A DNA stretch of 60,159 bases, taken from Thermomonas sp. (GTDB lineage: Bacteria; Pseudomonadota; Gammaproteobacteria; Xanthomonadales; Xanthomonadaceae). The notes under the pieces were generated by a model that made no database searches, was not told the DNA's origin, and was given only the letters and a program-made list of their open reading frames with translations. Location: positions 1 through 60,159 of the forward strand of contig NZ_JAHRWW010000030.1 of assembly GCF_019104945.1 (NCBI RefSeq), in the 5' to 3' direction. This document shows, piece after piece, positions 43,645-53,196 of the stretch. A program made the translations under genes and the position numbers. Each line of letters begins with the position of its first letter. The first letter of the stretch is position 1.

Positions 43645-44010
43645 TTAGACCGCCCCGCTGCGTGCGTGCTGCAGTTGTTGCAGCTGCTGCTCAAGACGGC
43701 CACCCGCTTCAACCAGCCCGTGACGCACGTTTTCAAGCTGCGGAAGGCTGGCCGATAGTGCGTTGTCTTGCAGCCACAGACGCTGTCGCAGCAAGTCTTG
43801 CATCGCCGCTTGCACAGGGTTGGTGTGGTCACCCGCGATTGCCTCAATTTCGCCGCGTGCAGCGCGCAGACGGGCTTCCAGCGCATCGGCGGCATCGAGT
43901 ATTTGGCGAATGGCCTGCTGGCGCAGCGTAGCGCTTCGGCGTAGGCGCAGCACCTGCCAAAGGCCGCCGCCTAAAAGAATCAAAACGATCAAGATGAGTG
44001 CACTATTCAT
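43645..44010 (-). CDS. Small membrane-anchored coiled-coil protein
   Basis: A 121-residue protein I do not recognise. One N-terminal membrane helix (SALILIVLILLGGGLWQVL) is followed by basic residues and a long helical, coiled-coil-prone region rich in Leu, Gln and Arg (LEARLRAARGEIEAIAGDH; LVEAGGRLEQQLQQLQHARS). ATG 44010 starts just before the helix; a longer frame from 44049 is possible. It ends one base before maf, so co-transcription is likely. Confidence 0.7.
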   Translation of the reverse strand: MNSALILIVLILLGGGLWQVLRLRRSATLRQQAIRQILDAADALEARLRAARGEIEAIAGDHTNPVQAAMQDLLRQRLWLQDNALSASLPQLENVRHGLVEAGGRLEQQLQQLQHARSGAV

Positions 44011-44051
44011 CGGCTCAGTCTGTAGGAGACCGCGATTAGGTGCAAACAACT

Positions 44052-44366
44052 TTAAGCAAACGTATCCAGCAGTGAGCCGATGGTGGCATTGCCGTTTTTG
44101 ATCACAAGTGCATTGGCCTTAAACGCATACGACGCGGAAAGCGATTCCACGATGTTGCGTTCCAGCGATACGCCTTCGGTAGTTGAACGCGTGACTTGTG
44201 CTTGAACGCCGCCTTGTCCGGGGGCTTCGCTAAGCGCCACGCCTTGCGAGTGGAACCCTTGCGTGCCAAGGTTGGCGATATTGTGCGCAGCGCTATCAAG
44301 CCGCATTTGTGCGGCGTGCATTCCAGAGGGTGCGATGGACGACAGCGTGCTCATGGTGATGATCAT
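44052..44366 (-). CDS. Orphan flagellar-rod-like small protein
   Basis: A protein of 104 residues (100 if it starts at the second Met, 44354). SSIAPSGMHAAQMRLDSAAHNIANLGTQGFHSQGVALSEAP is the N-terminal signature of flagellar rod/hook proteins (FlgB, FlgC, FlgE type), and the end LVESLSASYAFKANALVIKN-like region matches their C-terminal helix. The middle domain is missing, so it is a minimal rod-like protein. No flagellar genes are nearby. Both candidate starts lack a clear ribosome site. Confidence 0.7.
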   Translation of the reverse strand: MIITMSTLSSIAPSGMHAAQMRLDSAAHNIANLGTQGFHSQGVALSEAPGQGGVQAQVTRSTTEGVSLERNIVESLSASYAFKANALVIKNGNATIGSLLDTFA

Positions 44367-44473
44367 ATCGGCAAGTGACGTGTTAACTTGAGATTCTCGT
44401 CACAGATACGCCTTTTAGTTGGGGCTGTGGCGATTTGACGGCAAAGCGCGATTTGCGTAACATTCTCCGACTT

Positions 44474-44992
44474 ATGTCCGAACAGCCAACAAGCCGAGTT
44501 CCAGACGTTGTGGATGCTTGGCGCATGGTTGCCGCGCGGCGCGAGTTCGAAGGTCGAATTCCGCTGGCTGCGATGACCCGGTTAAGCGACGGCCTGTTAG
44601 ATTGCGAAGGTGAGGCCCGTTACGAGCTGGTCTTTGGCACCGATGCGCTCAAACTGCCGTTTGCGGAGCTTCGAATCGAGGCAGAATTGCCGCTGGAATG
44701 CCAGCGCAGCCTGCGTCGCTTCTTGCTGCCGGTACGGCTGGTGCAGCGCTTGGGGTTGATCCGCGATGAGGCGGATGAAGCCGCGCTTCCTCCGGACTAT
44801 GAGCCTTTACTGGTGGCGGCAGACGGCATGCTGCGTCCGTCGGATCTGGTAGAGGATGAGTTAATTCTGGCGCTGCCGGTTGTTCCGATGTCGCCAGATG
44901 CCGACGTGGTGGAGCGCGATTTCGTGCCTACCGCCGAGGAAACTGCCCGCGCTAACCCGTTTGCGGCGCTGGCGGGCTGGAAGAAAGAATAA
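44474..44992 (+). CDS. yceD: YceD/DUF177 family protein
   Basis: A 172-residue YceD protein. Members lie next to rpmF across bacteria and are linked to 23S rRNA metabolism. Seen here: [47 protein letters not shown] with the conserved Cys, and the acidic end [17 protein letters not shown] followed by NPFAAL. ATG 44474 gives the expected length; the frame opens at a TTG 44435. Confidence 0.9.
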   Translation: MSEQPTSRVPDVVDAWRMVAARREFEGRIPLAAMTRLSDGLLDCEGEARYELVFGTDALKLPFAELRIEAELPLECQRSLRRFLLPVRLVQRLGLIRDEADEAALPPDYEPLLVAADGMLRPSDLVEDELILALPVVPMSPDADVVERDFVPTAEETARANPFAALAGWKKE

Positions 44993-45045
44993 GTGCGACA
45001 ATAGTCGCGTCGAGCGCTACATACGTTTTCTTTGGAGTTGTTCCC

Positions 45046-45240
45046 ATGGCCGTTCAGAAGTCCCGTGTTTCCCCCTCCCGCCGTGGCATGCGCCGCATGC
45101 ACGACGCCCTGTCTGCCAAGCAGCTGGCTACCGATCCGACCAGCGGTGAGACCCACCTGCGTCACCACGTGACCGCCGACGGTTTCTACCGTGGCAAGCA
45201 GGTCATCGTGCCGAAGACCAAGATCGTTGACGAAGAGTGA
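45046..45240 (+). CDS. rpmF: 50S ribosomal protein L32
   Basis: A 64-residue L32 with the family start [21 protein letters not shown] and end GKQVI; it lacks the zinc-binding cysteines, as in many gammaproteobacteria. It has TTGGAG 9 bases before the ATG. It is flanked by yceD and by fabH rather than plsX. Confidence 0.97.
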   Translation: MAVQKSRVSPSRRGMRRMHDALSAKQLATDPTSGETHLRHHVTADGFYRGKQVIVPKTKIVDEE

Positions 45241-45337
45241 GCCTAGGCCGTAAGGCCTGCGGTATCCTCTGTTGATCACGCCCGGCCGTGCTTTTAGCGC
45301 GGCCGTTGGCGTTTCTACGCGTAAAAAGCCGCTAGCA

Positions 45338-45360
45338 GCGTGCTAGTGCACGCGTTTTTT
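45338..45360 (+). terminator. Terminator between rpmF and fabH
   Basis: GCGTGC, loop TAGT, GCACGC, then G and six T. It separates the yceD-rpmF transcript from fabH. The 97 bases between the rpmF stop and the hairpin hold several small GC-rich palindromes and no gene. Confidence 0.75.
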
Positions 45361-45430
45361 CCGCTGGGTTTGGGTAGATCTAGCCAGATCGGCTAACCTA
45401 GCCGGATTGTCCGTAGGAGTTGCTGTTCGT

Positions 45431-46423
45431 ATGAGCCAGACCGAAAGCCGTATCTATTCGCGTATCGCGGGGACCGGTAGCTACCTGCCGGAACAGGTAC
45501 TCAGTAATGATGACTTGGTGCGCCGTGGGGTGGATACCAGCGACGAGTGGATTACCAGTCGTACCGGCATTCGGCAGCGCCATGTAGCGGCGGAAGGTGA
45601 ATACACCAGTGATCTTGGCTATCAGGCGGCGCTGCGTGCGCTGGAAGCGGCCGGTGTTGAGGCTTCCGAGATCGACCTGATCGTAATGGGCACCACCACG
45701 CCCGATCTCATTTTTCCTTCCACGGCCACCATCGTTCAGCACAAACTAGGAATCGCGGGCTGTATGGCGTTCGACGTCAATGCCGCCTGTTCGGGCTTTA
45801 TCTATGCGCTCACCGTGGCCGACAAGTTCGTGCGTAGTGGCGCCGCCAAGACTGCCCTAGTAATTGGTGCGGAAACCCTGACCCGCATGCTGGATTGGAA
45901 CGACCGTAATACCTGCGTGTTGTTTGGTGATGGCGCGGGCGCAGTCGTGCTCAAAGCCGATACCGAAACCGGCATCCTCAGCACCCATGCGCATGCCGAT
46001 GGCAGTAAGCGCGAGCTGCTGTGGTGCGACTCTGGCGTTTCGGCGGGGTTCAAGCCTGAAAAAGCCAACGTCGGTGCCGTGGTGCAGATGGTGGGCAATG
46101 AGGTCTTTAAGTACGCGGTAAAAGCGTTGGATGCGGTTGTCGATGAGGCGCTGGAAGCTAATGGGCTTACCAAGGAAGCACTGGACTGGCTGGTGCCGCA
46201 TCAGGCCAATCTGCGCATTATCGAAGCCACTGCGAAACGGCTGAATATGCCGATGGAGCAGGTGATTTTGACCGTGGGCAAGCACGGCAATACATCATCG
46301 GGTTCGGTGCCGCTGGCGCTGGATGAAGCAGTGCGTTCTGGGCGCGTGCAGCGCGGCCAGCTGATTCTGCTTGAAGCCTTCGGCGGCGGTTTTGCTTGGG
46401 GTTCCGCACTGGTGCGTTATTAA
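45431..46423 (+). CDS. fabH: 3-oxoacyl-ACP synthase III
   Basis: A 330-residue KASIII, which starts fatty-acid synthesis by joining acetyl-CoA and malonyl-ACP. Catalytic Cys is at about 120 ([11 protein letters not shown]), His in PHQANLRI and Asn in [18 protein letters not shown] 45431 gives the normal N-terminus and follows GTAGGAG. It is the first gene of the fab run; the neighbour plsX usually found upstream is missing. Confidence 0.96.
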   Translation: MSQTESRIYSRIAGTGSYLPEQVLSNDDLVRRGVDTSDEWITSRTGIRQRHVAAEGEYTSDLGYQAALRALEAAGVEASEIDLIVMGTTTPDLIFPSTATIVQHKLGIAGCMAFDVNAACSGFIYALTVADKFVRSGAAKTALVIGAETLTRMLDWNDRNTCVLFGDGAGAVVLKADTETGILSTHAHADGSKRELLWCDSGVSAGFKPEKANVGAVVQMVGNEVFKYAVKALDAVVDEALEANGLTKEALDWLVPHQANLRIIEATAKRLNMPMEQVILTVGKHGNTSSGSVPLALDEAVRSGRVQRGQLILLEAFGGGFAWGSALVRY

Positions 46424-46542
46424 CCAGTAACCATACGGTAAAGTACAGACGTATTAGAGCTTTTGCTCGTATCATGCCCGCCCCGTCAGCGTTTCTGGCG
46501 GGTTACTCTATTGGGCTTGAAGACGTATTGAGTGTGGGCGAA

Positions 46543-47487
46543 GTGTCGATTTCAAATCTAGCAATCGTGTTTCCCGGCCAAGGGTCGCAGTCGGTGGGAA
46601 TGCTGGCCGAACTGGCGCAGCTGCATCCAACGATCAAGGCGGCCTTTGACGAGGCTTCGGAAGGCGCTGGCGCGGATCTTTGGGCGCTGTCGCAGGCGGG
46701 GCCCGAAGAAATGTTGAATCGCACCGAATATACCCAGCCCGCACTGCTGGCGGCGGGTGTAGCGGCATGGCGGTTGTGGCAGGCCCAAGGTGGCGCGCAG
46801 CCCGCACTTCTGGCGGGCCATAGCCTAGGCGAATACACCGCATTGGTGGCCGCTGGGGCGCTGTCGCTGAAAGATGGTGCACATTTGGTGCGCATCCGCG
46901 GCCAGTTGATGCAAGACGCGGCGCCTGCGGGCACCGGCGCGATGGCGGCTGTACTGGGCGCAGAAGATGCGCTGGTGGAAGCCGTGTGTGCGGAGGCCTC
47001 CGGCGCGCAGGTGGTGGTACCGGCCAATTACAACTCGCCGGGCCAAATTGTGATTGGCGGCGATGCGGCGGCGGTCGATAAAGCGCTGGCGTTGCTGCAG
47101 GAAAAAGGCGTGCGCAAGGCAGTCAAACTTGCGGTGAGCGTGCCCTCGCACACCCCCCTGATGCGCGAAGCGGCGAACCGCCTCGCGGGCACCATGGCCG
47201 GGCTGGAGTGGCGTTTGCCCCAGCTGCCGGTGGTGCAGAACGTGGATGCGCAGGTGCACCACACTGTTGAAGCCATCCAAGACGCCTTGGTGCGCCAGCT
47301 CTATCTGCCGGTGCAGTGGACGCGTTGCGTGCATGCCTTAGTGGCCGGTGGCGCGAGCCGCATCGGTGAATGCGGCCCGGGCAAGGTGCTGACGGGGTTA
47401 GTGAAGCGTATTGATAAATCACTCGACGCGCGCGCGTTGGGCACGCCAGCCGAGTTGGCTGGCGCTATTGAGGAATGGAACGCATGA
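46543..47487 (+). CDS. fabD: Malonyl-CoA:ACP transacylase
   Basis: A 314-residue FabD that loads malonate onto acyl carrier protein. It has LAIVFPGQGSQSVGML, the catalytic Ser at about 94 in GHSLGEYTAL, NYNSPGQIVIGG and PSHTPLM with the active His. GTG 46543 is chosen to give the usual N-terminus; the frame extends back to 46396 inside fabH. The stop overlaps the fabG start (ATGA). Confidence 0.95.
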   Translation: MSISNLAIVFPGQGSQSVGMLAELAQLHPTIKAAFDEASEGAGADLWALSQAGPEEMLNRTEYTQPALLAAGVAAWRLWQAQGGAQPALLAGHSLGEYTALVAAGALSLKDGAHLVRIRGQLMQDAAPAGTGAMAAVLGAEDALVEAVCAEASGAQVVVPANYNSPGQIVIGGDAAAVDKALALLQEKGVRKAVKLAVSVPSHTPLMREAANRLAGTMAGLEWRLPQLPVVQNVDAQVHHTVEAIQDALVRQLYLPVQWTRCVHALVAGGASRIGECGPGKVLTGLVKRIDKSLDARALGTPAELAGAIEEWNA

Positions 47488-48230
47488 GCGAGCAAGTATT
47501 GAAGGGTGAAATCGCGTTGGTGACTGGCGCTTCGCGTGGCATTGGCGCGGCGATTGCCGACCAGTTGGCGGCGCTGGGGGCTACCGTAATCGGTACTGCT
47601 ACCTCGGACGCTGGTGCGCAGGCCATTGGTGCGCGTCTTGCGGCACAGGGCGGCCATGGCCGCCGTCTGAATGTGAATGAAGCCGGTGCCATTGAAGCGC
47701 TGATCGACGCGATCGGCACCGAATTTGGCGGTGTTTCCATTCTCGTCAACAATGCCGGCATCACCCGCGACAATCTGCTGATGCGGATGAAAGATGAAGA
47801 TTGGCAGGCTATTTTGGATACCAATCTGACCTCGGTGTACCGCGCCAGCAAGGCGGTAATGCGCGGCATGATGAAAGCGCGTAAGGGCCGAATCATCAAT
47901 ATCGCTTCGGTGATTGGCGTGACCGGTAACGCGGGCCAAGCCAACTACGCGGCGGCCAAGGCCGGGATTATTGCGTTCAGCAAGTCGCTGGCCAAGGAAA
48001 TTGGCTCGCGCGGGATCACCGTGAATGTGGTGGCCCCTGGCTTCATCGAAACCGATATGACCGCCGACCTGCCGGAAGCCGCCAAAGAGGCGATGCTGGG
48101 CCAGATCGCGCTGGGCCGCTTGGGTGGCCCTGCCGATATTGCGAACGCGGTGGCCTTTTTGGCCGGGCCGTCGGCCAGCTACATTACCGGCGAGACTCTG
48201 CACGTCAACGGTGGCATGTATATGCCGTAA
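47484..48230 (+). CDS. fabG: 3-oxoacyl-ACP reductase
   Basis: A 248-residue short-chain dehydrogenase. NADP site GASRGIGAAIA, NNAGITRD, and the Ser-Tyr-Lys triad in NIASVIGVTGNAGQANYAAAKAG. It ends VNGGMYMP as is usual for FabG. ATG 47484 overlaps the fabD stop. Confidence 0.97.
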   Translation: MSEQVLKGEIALVTGASRGIGAAIADQLAALGATVIGTATSDAGAQAIGARLAAQGGHGRRLNVNEAGAIEALIDAIGTEFGGVSILVNNAGITRDNLLMRMKDEDWQAILDTNLTSVYRASKAVMRGMMKARKGRIINIASVIGVTGNAGQANYAAAKAGIIAFSKSLAKEIGSRGITVNVVAPGFIETDMTADLPEAAKEAMLGQIALGRLGGPADIANAVAFLAGPSASYITGETLHVNGGMYMP

Positions 48231-48335
48231 CCGGCGGCAATTTTTCGCGCGTCATGCAGAATTAGCTGCATGGCCGCTTTTTTCCCTTAAACTACGCTAT
48301 TACGGCCTAACCAGCCCCATGAGGAGCAAAGAAAC

Positions 48336-48575
48336 ATGAGCAATATCGAAGAGCGCGTCAAGAAGATTGTTGTTGAACAGCTGGGCGTCAAGGAAGAAGA
48401 CGTCACCACCAGTGCGTCGTTTGTGGACGACCTGGGTGCTGACTCGCTCGACACCGTGGAACTGGTGATGGCGCTGGAAGAAGAGTTCGAGTGCGAAATT
48501 CCGGACGAAGACGCCGAGAAGATCAGCACCGTGCAGGCGGCGATCGACTACATCAAGGCCCACGTTAAGGCCTAA
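48336..48575 (+). CDS. acpP: Acyl carrier protein
   Basis: A 79-residue acidic protein with the phosphopantetheine site [18 protein letters not shown] (Ser at about 37). It starts [18 protein letters not shown], almost canonical. It follows fabG by 105 bases, which probably hold its own promoter, in keeping with its high expression. GAGGAG lies before the ATG. Confidence 0.98.
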   Translation: MSNIEERVKKIVVEQLGVKEEDVTTSASFVDDLGADSLDTVELVMALEEEFECEIPDEDAEKISTVQAAIDYIKAHVKA

Positions 48576-48661
48576 TGCGTCTGCGTGCGGCGCATGGCGT
48601 AAGCCAAGCGTTGCCAACGACACTGCGCGGCGCTTGAAGCATTCAGCACGCGCAGACAGCG

Positions 48662-48687
48662 AGGGCCGCAGTTTGCGGCCCTTGTCA
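48662..48687 (+). terminator. Hairpin after acpP, possible partial terminator
   Basis: AGGGCCGCA pairs with TGCGGCCCT around a short GTT loop, followed by TGTCAT. The T-tract is poor, so termination may be partial, giving more acpP than fabF message. The rest of 48576-48728 shows only the fabF ribosome site (GGAGGA at 48717-48722). Confidence 0.5.
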
Positions 48688-48728
48688 TAAGACAAGCGAT
48701 AAAGCGTTAAGCGTTGGAGGATAGGGAA

Positions 48729-49967
48729 ATGAGTAAGCGTCGCGTCGTTGTGACTGGGATGGGCATTATCTCGCCGCTCGGTCTAGACTTGGCCAGCAAT
48801 TGGGACGGCATCTGTAACGGCCGCTCCGGTATTACTCCAGTTGAAGGCTTTGATGCCTCTACCTATCCCACCCGCATTGCGGGCGAAATTCGCGGCTTTG
48901 ACGTCACCCAGTGGGTGAACCCCAAAGACGCAAAGAAAATGGATCACTTCATCCATTACGGCATGGCGGCTTGTCTCATGGCCAAAGACGATGCCGGGCT
49001 TGAAGTGACTGAAGCCAATGCCGAGCGCATTGGTTCGCTGGTGGGTGCAGGTATCGGCGGCATTTGGGGCATTGAAGAAACCGCCGTGAAGCTGCACGAG
49101 GGCGGGGTGCGTAAGATCAGCCCGTTCTATATTCCCTCTACCATCATCAATATGATGCCTGGCCAATTATCGTTGGCGATTGGCATCAAAGGGCCGACGT
49201 TCTCTGCGGTATCGGCCTGTGCCACGTCAAACCACAGCATCGGTATGGCGATGCGCATGATCCAGTACGGCGATGCCGACGTGATGTTTGCCGGTGGCGC
49301 TGAGCGTGGCAGTTCGCCTACGGCCATGGGCGGCTTCTGCGCGATGAAGGCGATGAGCACGCGCAATGATGACCCCACCCGTGCTTCGCGGCCGTGGGAT
49401 AAAGAACGTGACGGCTTTGTGCTGGGCGACGGTGCCGGTATTTTGGTGCTGGAAGAATACGAACACGCCAAGGCGCGCGGCGCACGCATCTACTGCGAAC
49501 TGGTGGGCTTTGGTGCCACCTCAGACGCCTACCACATGACTGCGCCAAGCGAGAACGGCGAAGGCCCGGCGCGCTGCATGGCGATGGCGTTTAAGGATGC
49601 AGGTATTAACGCAAGTGACGTGGGCTATCTCAATGCGCACGGCACCAGCACACCGCTGGGTGATCTGGCGGAAACGCTGGCGATCAAGCGCGCGCTGGGC
49701 GATCACGCCTACAAAACTATGGTTAGCTCCACCAAGTCGATGACCGGGCACCTGCTGGGTGCAGCTGGCGGCGTGGAAGCGATTTATTCCATCAAAGCGC
49801 TGGAAACCGGCATCATTCCACCTACGATCAATCTGGAAAATCCAAGCGAAGGCTGCGATTTGGACTATGTGCCGAACGTTGCGCGTGATGCCAAGGTGGA
49901 TGTCGTGGTGTCGAACGGTTTCGGCTTCGGTGGCACCAATGGCACGTTGGTGTTCAAGCGGATTTAA
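48729..49967 (+). CDS. fabF: 3-oxoacyl-ACP synthase II
   Basis: A 412-residue KASII. Catalytic Cys at about 164 (VSACATSNHSIG), His in NAHGTSTPLGD and His in TGHLLGAAGG. It extends acyl chains and sets saturated/unsaturated balance. ATG 48729 starts MSKRRVVVTGMGIISPLG; the frame runs back to 48714 without support. It is followed by pabB after 6 bases. Confidence 0.97.
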   Translation: MSKRRVVVTGMGIISPLGLDLASNWDGICNGRSGITPVEGFDASTYPTRIAGEIRGFDVTQWVNPKDAKKMDHFIHYGMAACLMAKDDAGLEVTEANAERIGSLVGAGIGGIWGIEETAVKLHEGGVRKISPFYIPSTIINMMPGQLSLAIGIKGPTFSAVSACATSNHSIGMAMRMIQYGDADVMFAGGAERGSSPTAMGGFCAMKAMSTRNDDPTRASRPWDKERDGFVLGDGAGILVLEEYEHAKARGARIYCELVGFGATSDAYHMTAPSENGEGPARCMAMAFKDAGINASDVGYLNAHGTSTPLGDLAETLAIKRALGDHAYKTMVSSTKSMTGHLLGAAGGVEAIYSIKALETGIIPPTINLENPSEGCDLDYVPNVARDAKVDVVVSNGFGFGGTNGTLVFKRI

Positions 49968-49973
49968 TGTGCC

Positions 49974-51329
49974 TTGATCCACACGCGTGCGCTTGCGGCT
50001 GGCATCGATCTTCTAAACCTGCACCGGCTCGACCCGGCGCGTTATCCGGTGCTGCTGGAGTCAAGCAGTAGCGGTGCGCTGGGGCGCTGGGACATGCTGC
50101 TGGCGCATTCGGGAGAGGGCTTTGCACTGCACCGCGATGGCGTGGTGCGGAGTCTGCAAGGAGAGGTCTTGGCTGGCACGTTTTTTGACGTGCTCGATGC
50201 GCAGTGGCGCAGCTTGCAACAAGCAAAGATGCACGATGCAGCGCTGCCATTTCGCGGCGGCTGGGCGCTGTATTTTGGGTACGAAGCCGCGCAACAGATC
50301 GAGCCGGTTTTACATTTGCCACAAGCCGAAGGCAGTCTGCCCGTGGCCGTTGCGCTGCGTTGCCCTGCTGCGCTGCTGCAGGAACGCATTAGTGGCGATT
50401 GTGTGGCGGTAAGTGAGGCCGGTGTTGCGCCGCAGTGGTTGGCGCAGATCGAGGCTGACTGTGCAAGTACAAAGACAATGGCCCCGCCTCCACTTTGGCA
50501 GGCACCTGTGCATATTGAAGAAGATGCGCCACAGCGCTATCTCGCAAGTGTTGAGCGTGCGTTGGCGTATCTGCTGGAGGGCGATGTCTTTCAAGCGAAT
50601 TTGTCGCGCGGCTGGGAGGCACGCTTTGCTGAACCGCTTTCTCCCGCGACGTTATTTCAGCGCTTGCGTGAAAATAACCCAGCCCCTTTTGCAGGCATCT
50701 TTCACAGCCTATGGGGAAGCGTCGTAAGCGCATCGCCCGAACGCTTGCTGTCCGTGCACGACGGAGTTGCGCAAACCCGCCCAATAGCAGGCACGCGTCC
50801 GCGTTTTACGGGTGATGATGACGCGGCACGTATTCGTGAGTTGGTTGGCAACCCCAAAGAACGCGCCGAGCATGTAATGCTGATCGACTTGGAACGCAAC
50901 GATCTTGGCCGCGTGTGTCGGCCTGGCAGCGTGCGGGTGGATGAGCTGATGACGGTAGAAAGCTATGCCCATGTTCACCATATCGTGAGCAATGTGCGTG
51001 GCGAACTGCGCGCGGATGTTACGCCGGGGCAGGCGATCGCCGCGCTGTTCCCGGGGGGCACCATTACCGGCTGCCCGAAGGTGCGCTGCATGCAAATCAT
51101 CGCCGAACTTGAAGGCGTGGGGCGTGGTGCCTATACCGGGTCTATGGGGTGGCTAAACCGCGACGGAGATATGGACCTGAACATCTTGATCCGTAGTGCG
51201 GAAATAGAAGCGCAAACATTGCGTTTCCGCACGGGCGCGGGCATCGTGATCGATTCCGACCCGCAGCGCGAGTTGGAAGAAACCCGCGCCAAAGCGCGCG
51301 GTATGCTGCGCGCGCTGGGGGCAGAGTGA
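49974..51329 (+). CDS. pabB: Aminodeoxychorismate synthase component I
   Basis: A 451-residue chorismate-utilising enzyme that makes 4-amino-4-deoxychorismate for folate. Seen: LPFRGGWALYFGYEAAQQIEP, DVFQANLSRGWEARF, PERLLSV, TRPIAGTRPR, ERAEHVMLIDLERNDLGRV, and FPGGTITGCPKVRCMQIIAELE. The TG near this motif and the Lys in PIAG-type region fit PabB rather than TrpE, helped by pabC next door. The start is a TTG at 49974, the only candidate near the fabF stop; it may be somewhat further in. Confidence 0.92.
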   Translation: MIHTRALAAGIDLLNLHRLDPARYPVLLESSSSGALGRWDMLLAHSGEGFALHRDGVVRSLQGEVLAGTFFDVLDAQWRSLQQAKMHDAALPFRGGWALYFGYEAAQQIEPVLHLPQAEGSLPVAVALRCPAALLQERISGDCVAVSEAGVAPQWLAQIEADCASTKTMAPPPLWQAPVHIEEDAPQRYLASVERALAYLLEGDVFQANLSRGWEARFAEPLSPATLFQRLRENNPAPFAGIFHSLWGSVVSASPERLLSVHDGVAQTRPIAGTRPRFTGDDDAARIRELVGNPKERAEHVMLIDLERNDLGRVCRPGSVRVDELMTVESYAHVHHIVSNVRGELRADVTPGQAIAALFPGGTITGCPKVRCMQIIAELEGVGRGAYTGSMGWLNRDGDMDLNILIRSAEIEAQTLRFRTGAGIVIDSDPQRELEETRAKARGMLRALGAE

Positions 51330-52153
51330 GTCCTTCGGCACACGCCTTGTTTGCAGGGGAGGGGCGCATAGAACGCCTATCTCCTGCTAACCGTGGCTTT
51401 GCCTATGGCGATGGCCTATTCGAAACCATGCGTGTGTATCAAGGAACACTGCCGCTGTGGCCGCAGCACTTGGCGCGTTTGCGCGTTGGCGCGCAGCGGC
51501 TCGGGGTCACGCTGCCTGATGCTGCGTTCATGCAGGCACAGATTGCGGCCATGCTGGAAGGCGTGGGCGCGGCGGTGCTCAAACTGCTGGTGACGCGCGG
51601 TGATGGTGGTCGCGGTTATGCGCCAGCCGCCGATGCCACACCGGTATGGGCGCTGTCGCTGCATCCGCTGCCTGTGGTGCAAACCGATTTGCGGCTGCAT
51701 CACTGTGAAATAACACTCGCGCATCAGCCTACGCTGGCCGGTATCAAGCACTGCAATCGGCTGGAACACGTATTGGCGCGGGCTGAAGTGGTACGCGCCG
51801 GAATGGACGAAGGGGTGCTCTGCGATAGCGATGGGCGCCTCATCAGCGCCACCGCAGCGAATGTGCTGGTGCGTCGCGCTGGGCGCTGGTTCACCCCGCC
51901 GGTTGAACGCTGCGGCGTGGCCGGTGTACTGCGCGGCTGGCTACTGGCGCAAGGGTTGCTGGAAGTAGCGGATTTATCGTTTGAAGACGTCAAAAATGCC
52001 GACGCGCTCGCCCTGTGCAACGCGGTGCGCGGTATTCTGAGCGTCTCTTCTTTCGAAGCGTGCCGTTGGCACGCGCACCGAGAAACCGCCGAGCTTTCTA
52101 TGCCGCTGATGCACGCCTATCCCATGTTTGTTCCCTCCGAGGTCTCGCCATGA
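51326..52153 (+). CDS. pabC: Aminodeoxychorismate lyase
   Basis: A 275-residue fold-type IV PLP enzyme that releases 4-aminobenzoate. Seen: RGFAYGDGLFETMRVYQGTLPLWPQHLARL, the PLP Lys in GIKHCNRLEHVLARAE, and GRLISATAANVLVRRAGRWFTPPVERCGVAGVLR. It starts at GTG 51326 within the pabB stop (GTGA), and its stop overlaps mltG. Confidence 0.93.
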   Translation: MSPSAHALFAGEGRIERLSPANRGFAYGDGLFETMRVYQGTLPLWPQHLARLRVGAQRLGVTLPDAAFMQAQIAAMLEGVGAAVLKLLVTRGDGGRGYAPAADATPVWALSLHPLPVVQTDLRLHHCEITLAHQPTLAGIKHCNRLEHVLARAEVVRAGMDEGVLCDSDGRLISATAANVLVRRAGRWFTPPVERCGVAGVLRGWLLAQGLLEVADLSFEDVKNADALALCNAVRGILSVSSFEACRWHAHRETAELSMPLMHAYPMFVPSEVSP

Positions 52154-53196
52154 AGCGCGTCCTGCTAATTTTGTTGGCACTGTGCGTGCTAGTCGGAGGC
52201 TGGTATTGGCAGCGCTATCAGCAGTTTGCCGATACACCGCTAACGGGGATTTCGGCCGATGCCAGCTTGGTTGTGGCGCGCGGCGATAATCTTGGCAAAG
52301 TGCTGCAAACATTAAAGGCCCAGAACATCCAAACCGGCGACCGTCTGCTGTGGCAGTTATTGGCAAAGCAAACGGGCGCGGCAGGGAAATTACAGGTGGG
52401 TGAATACGCACTTGCGGTGGATACCTCACCACGCACGCTGCTGATCGCCATGCGCGATGGCAAAGTGGTGCGGCGTAAGTTCACCATTGTGGAAGGCTGG
52501 AACATCCGTGATCTGCGCGCTGCGCTGCGTAAAGTGCCGCTGCTTAAGCACACCACCGAGCAACTGTCTGATGCCGAACTGATGGCGGCTTTGGGCCACG
52601 CTGGGCAACACCCCGAAGGGCGCTTCCTGCCGGAAACTTACGCATGGGTGCGTGGTGATTCCGACCTTGACCTACTCAAGCGTGCCTACGCGGCGATGGA
52701 AAAAGCACTGGCTGCGGCTTGGGCCAAGCGTGCGGAAGACCTGCCGCTGCAAAATGAAGACGCTCTGCTCACACTGGCATCAATCGTAGAAAAAGAAACC
52801 GGCGTAGCCGATGAGCGCCCGCAAATTGCCGGGGTGTTTGAGCGGCGTTTGAATATAGGCATGCGTCTGCAAACCGATCCCACCGTGGTGTATGGCCTAG
52901 GCTCGCGCTATACCGGCAATATCCGCAAAGTGGACCTCACCACGGATACGCCCTACAACACCTATACGCGTGCAGGCCTTCCACCCACACCTATCGCCAT
53001 GCCCGGTAATGCCGCGCTGCTGGCGGCGGCGCAGCCCGCCAAGGGCGATGCGCTGTATTTTGTTGCGGTTGGAGATGGCAGTGGCCGCCATGTATTTTCC
53101 AAGTCTTTGGACGAGCACAATGGCGCAGTGCGTGCGTATTTGCAGCGCTATCGCGCGCAGCGCAGTGCCCAGCGCGAAGGGGTAGCAAACCAGTGA
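52150..53196 (+). CDS. mltG: Endolytic murein transglycosylase
   Basis: A 348-residue MltG (YceG). One N-terminal membrane helix (KRVLLILLALCVLVGGWYWQ) anchors it to the inner membrane. The catalytic Glu lies in TLASIVEKETGVADERPQIAGVFERRLNIGMRLQTDPTVVYG, followed by the TPYNTYTRAGLPPTPIAMPG block. It cuts nascent glycan strands. ATG 52150 overlaps the pabC stop; the longer frame from 52015 lies in pabC. Confidence 0.95.
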   Translation: MKRVLLILLALCVLVGGWYWQRYQQFADTPLTGISADASLVVARGDNLGKVLQTLKAQNIQTGDRLLWQLLAKQTGAAGKLQVGEYALAVDTSPRTLLIAMRDGKVVRRKFTIVEGWNIRDLRAALRKVPLLKHTTEQLSDAELMAALGHAGQHPEGRFLPETYAWVRGDSDLDLLKRAYAAMEKALAAAWAKRAEDLPLQNEDALLTLASIVEKETGVADERPQIAGVFERRLNIGMRLQTDPTVVYGLGSRYTGNIRKVDLTTDTPYNTYTRAGLPPTPIAMPGNAALLAAAQPAKGDALYFVAVGDGSGRHVFSKSLDEHNGAVRAYLQRYRAQRSAQREGVANQ

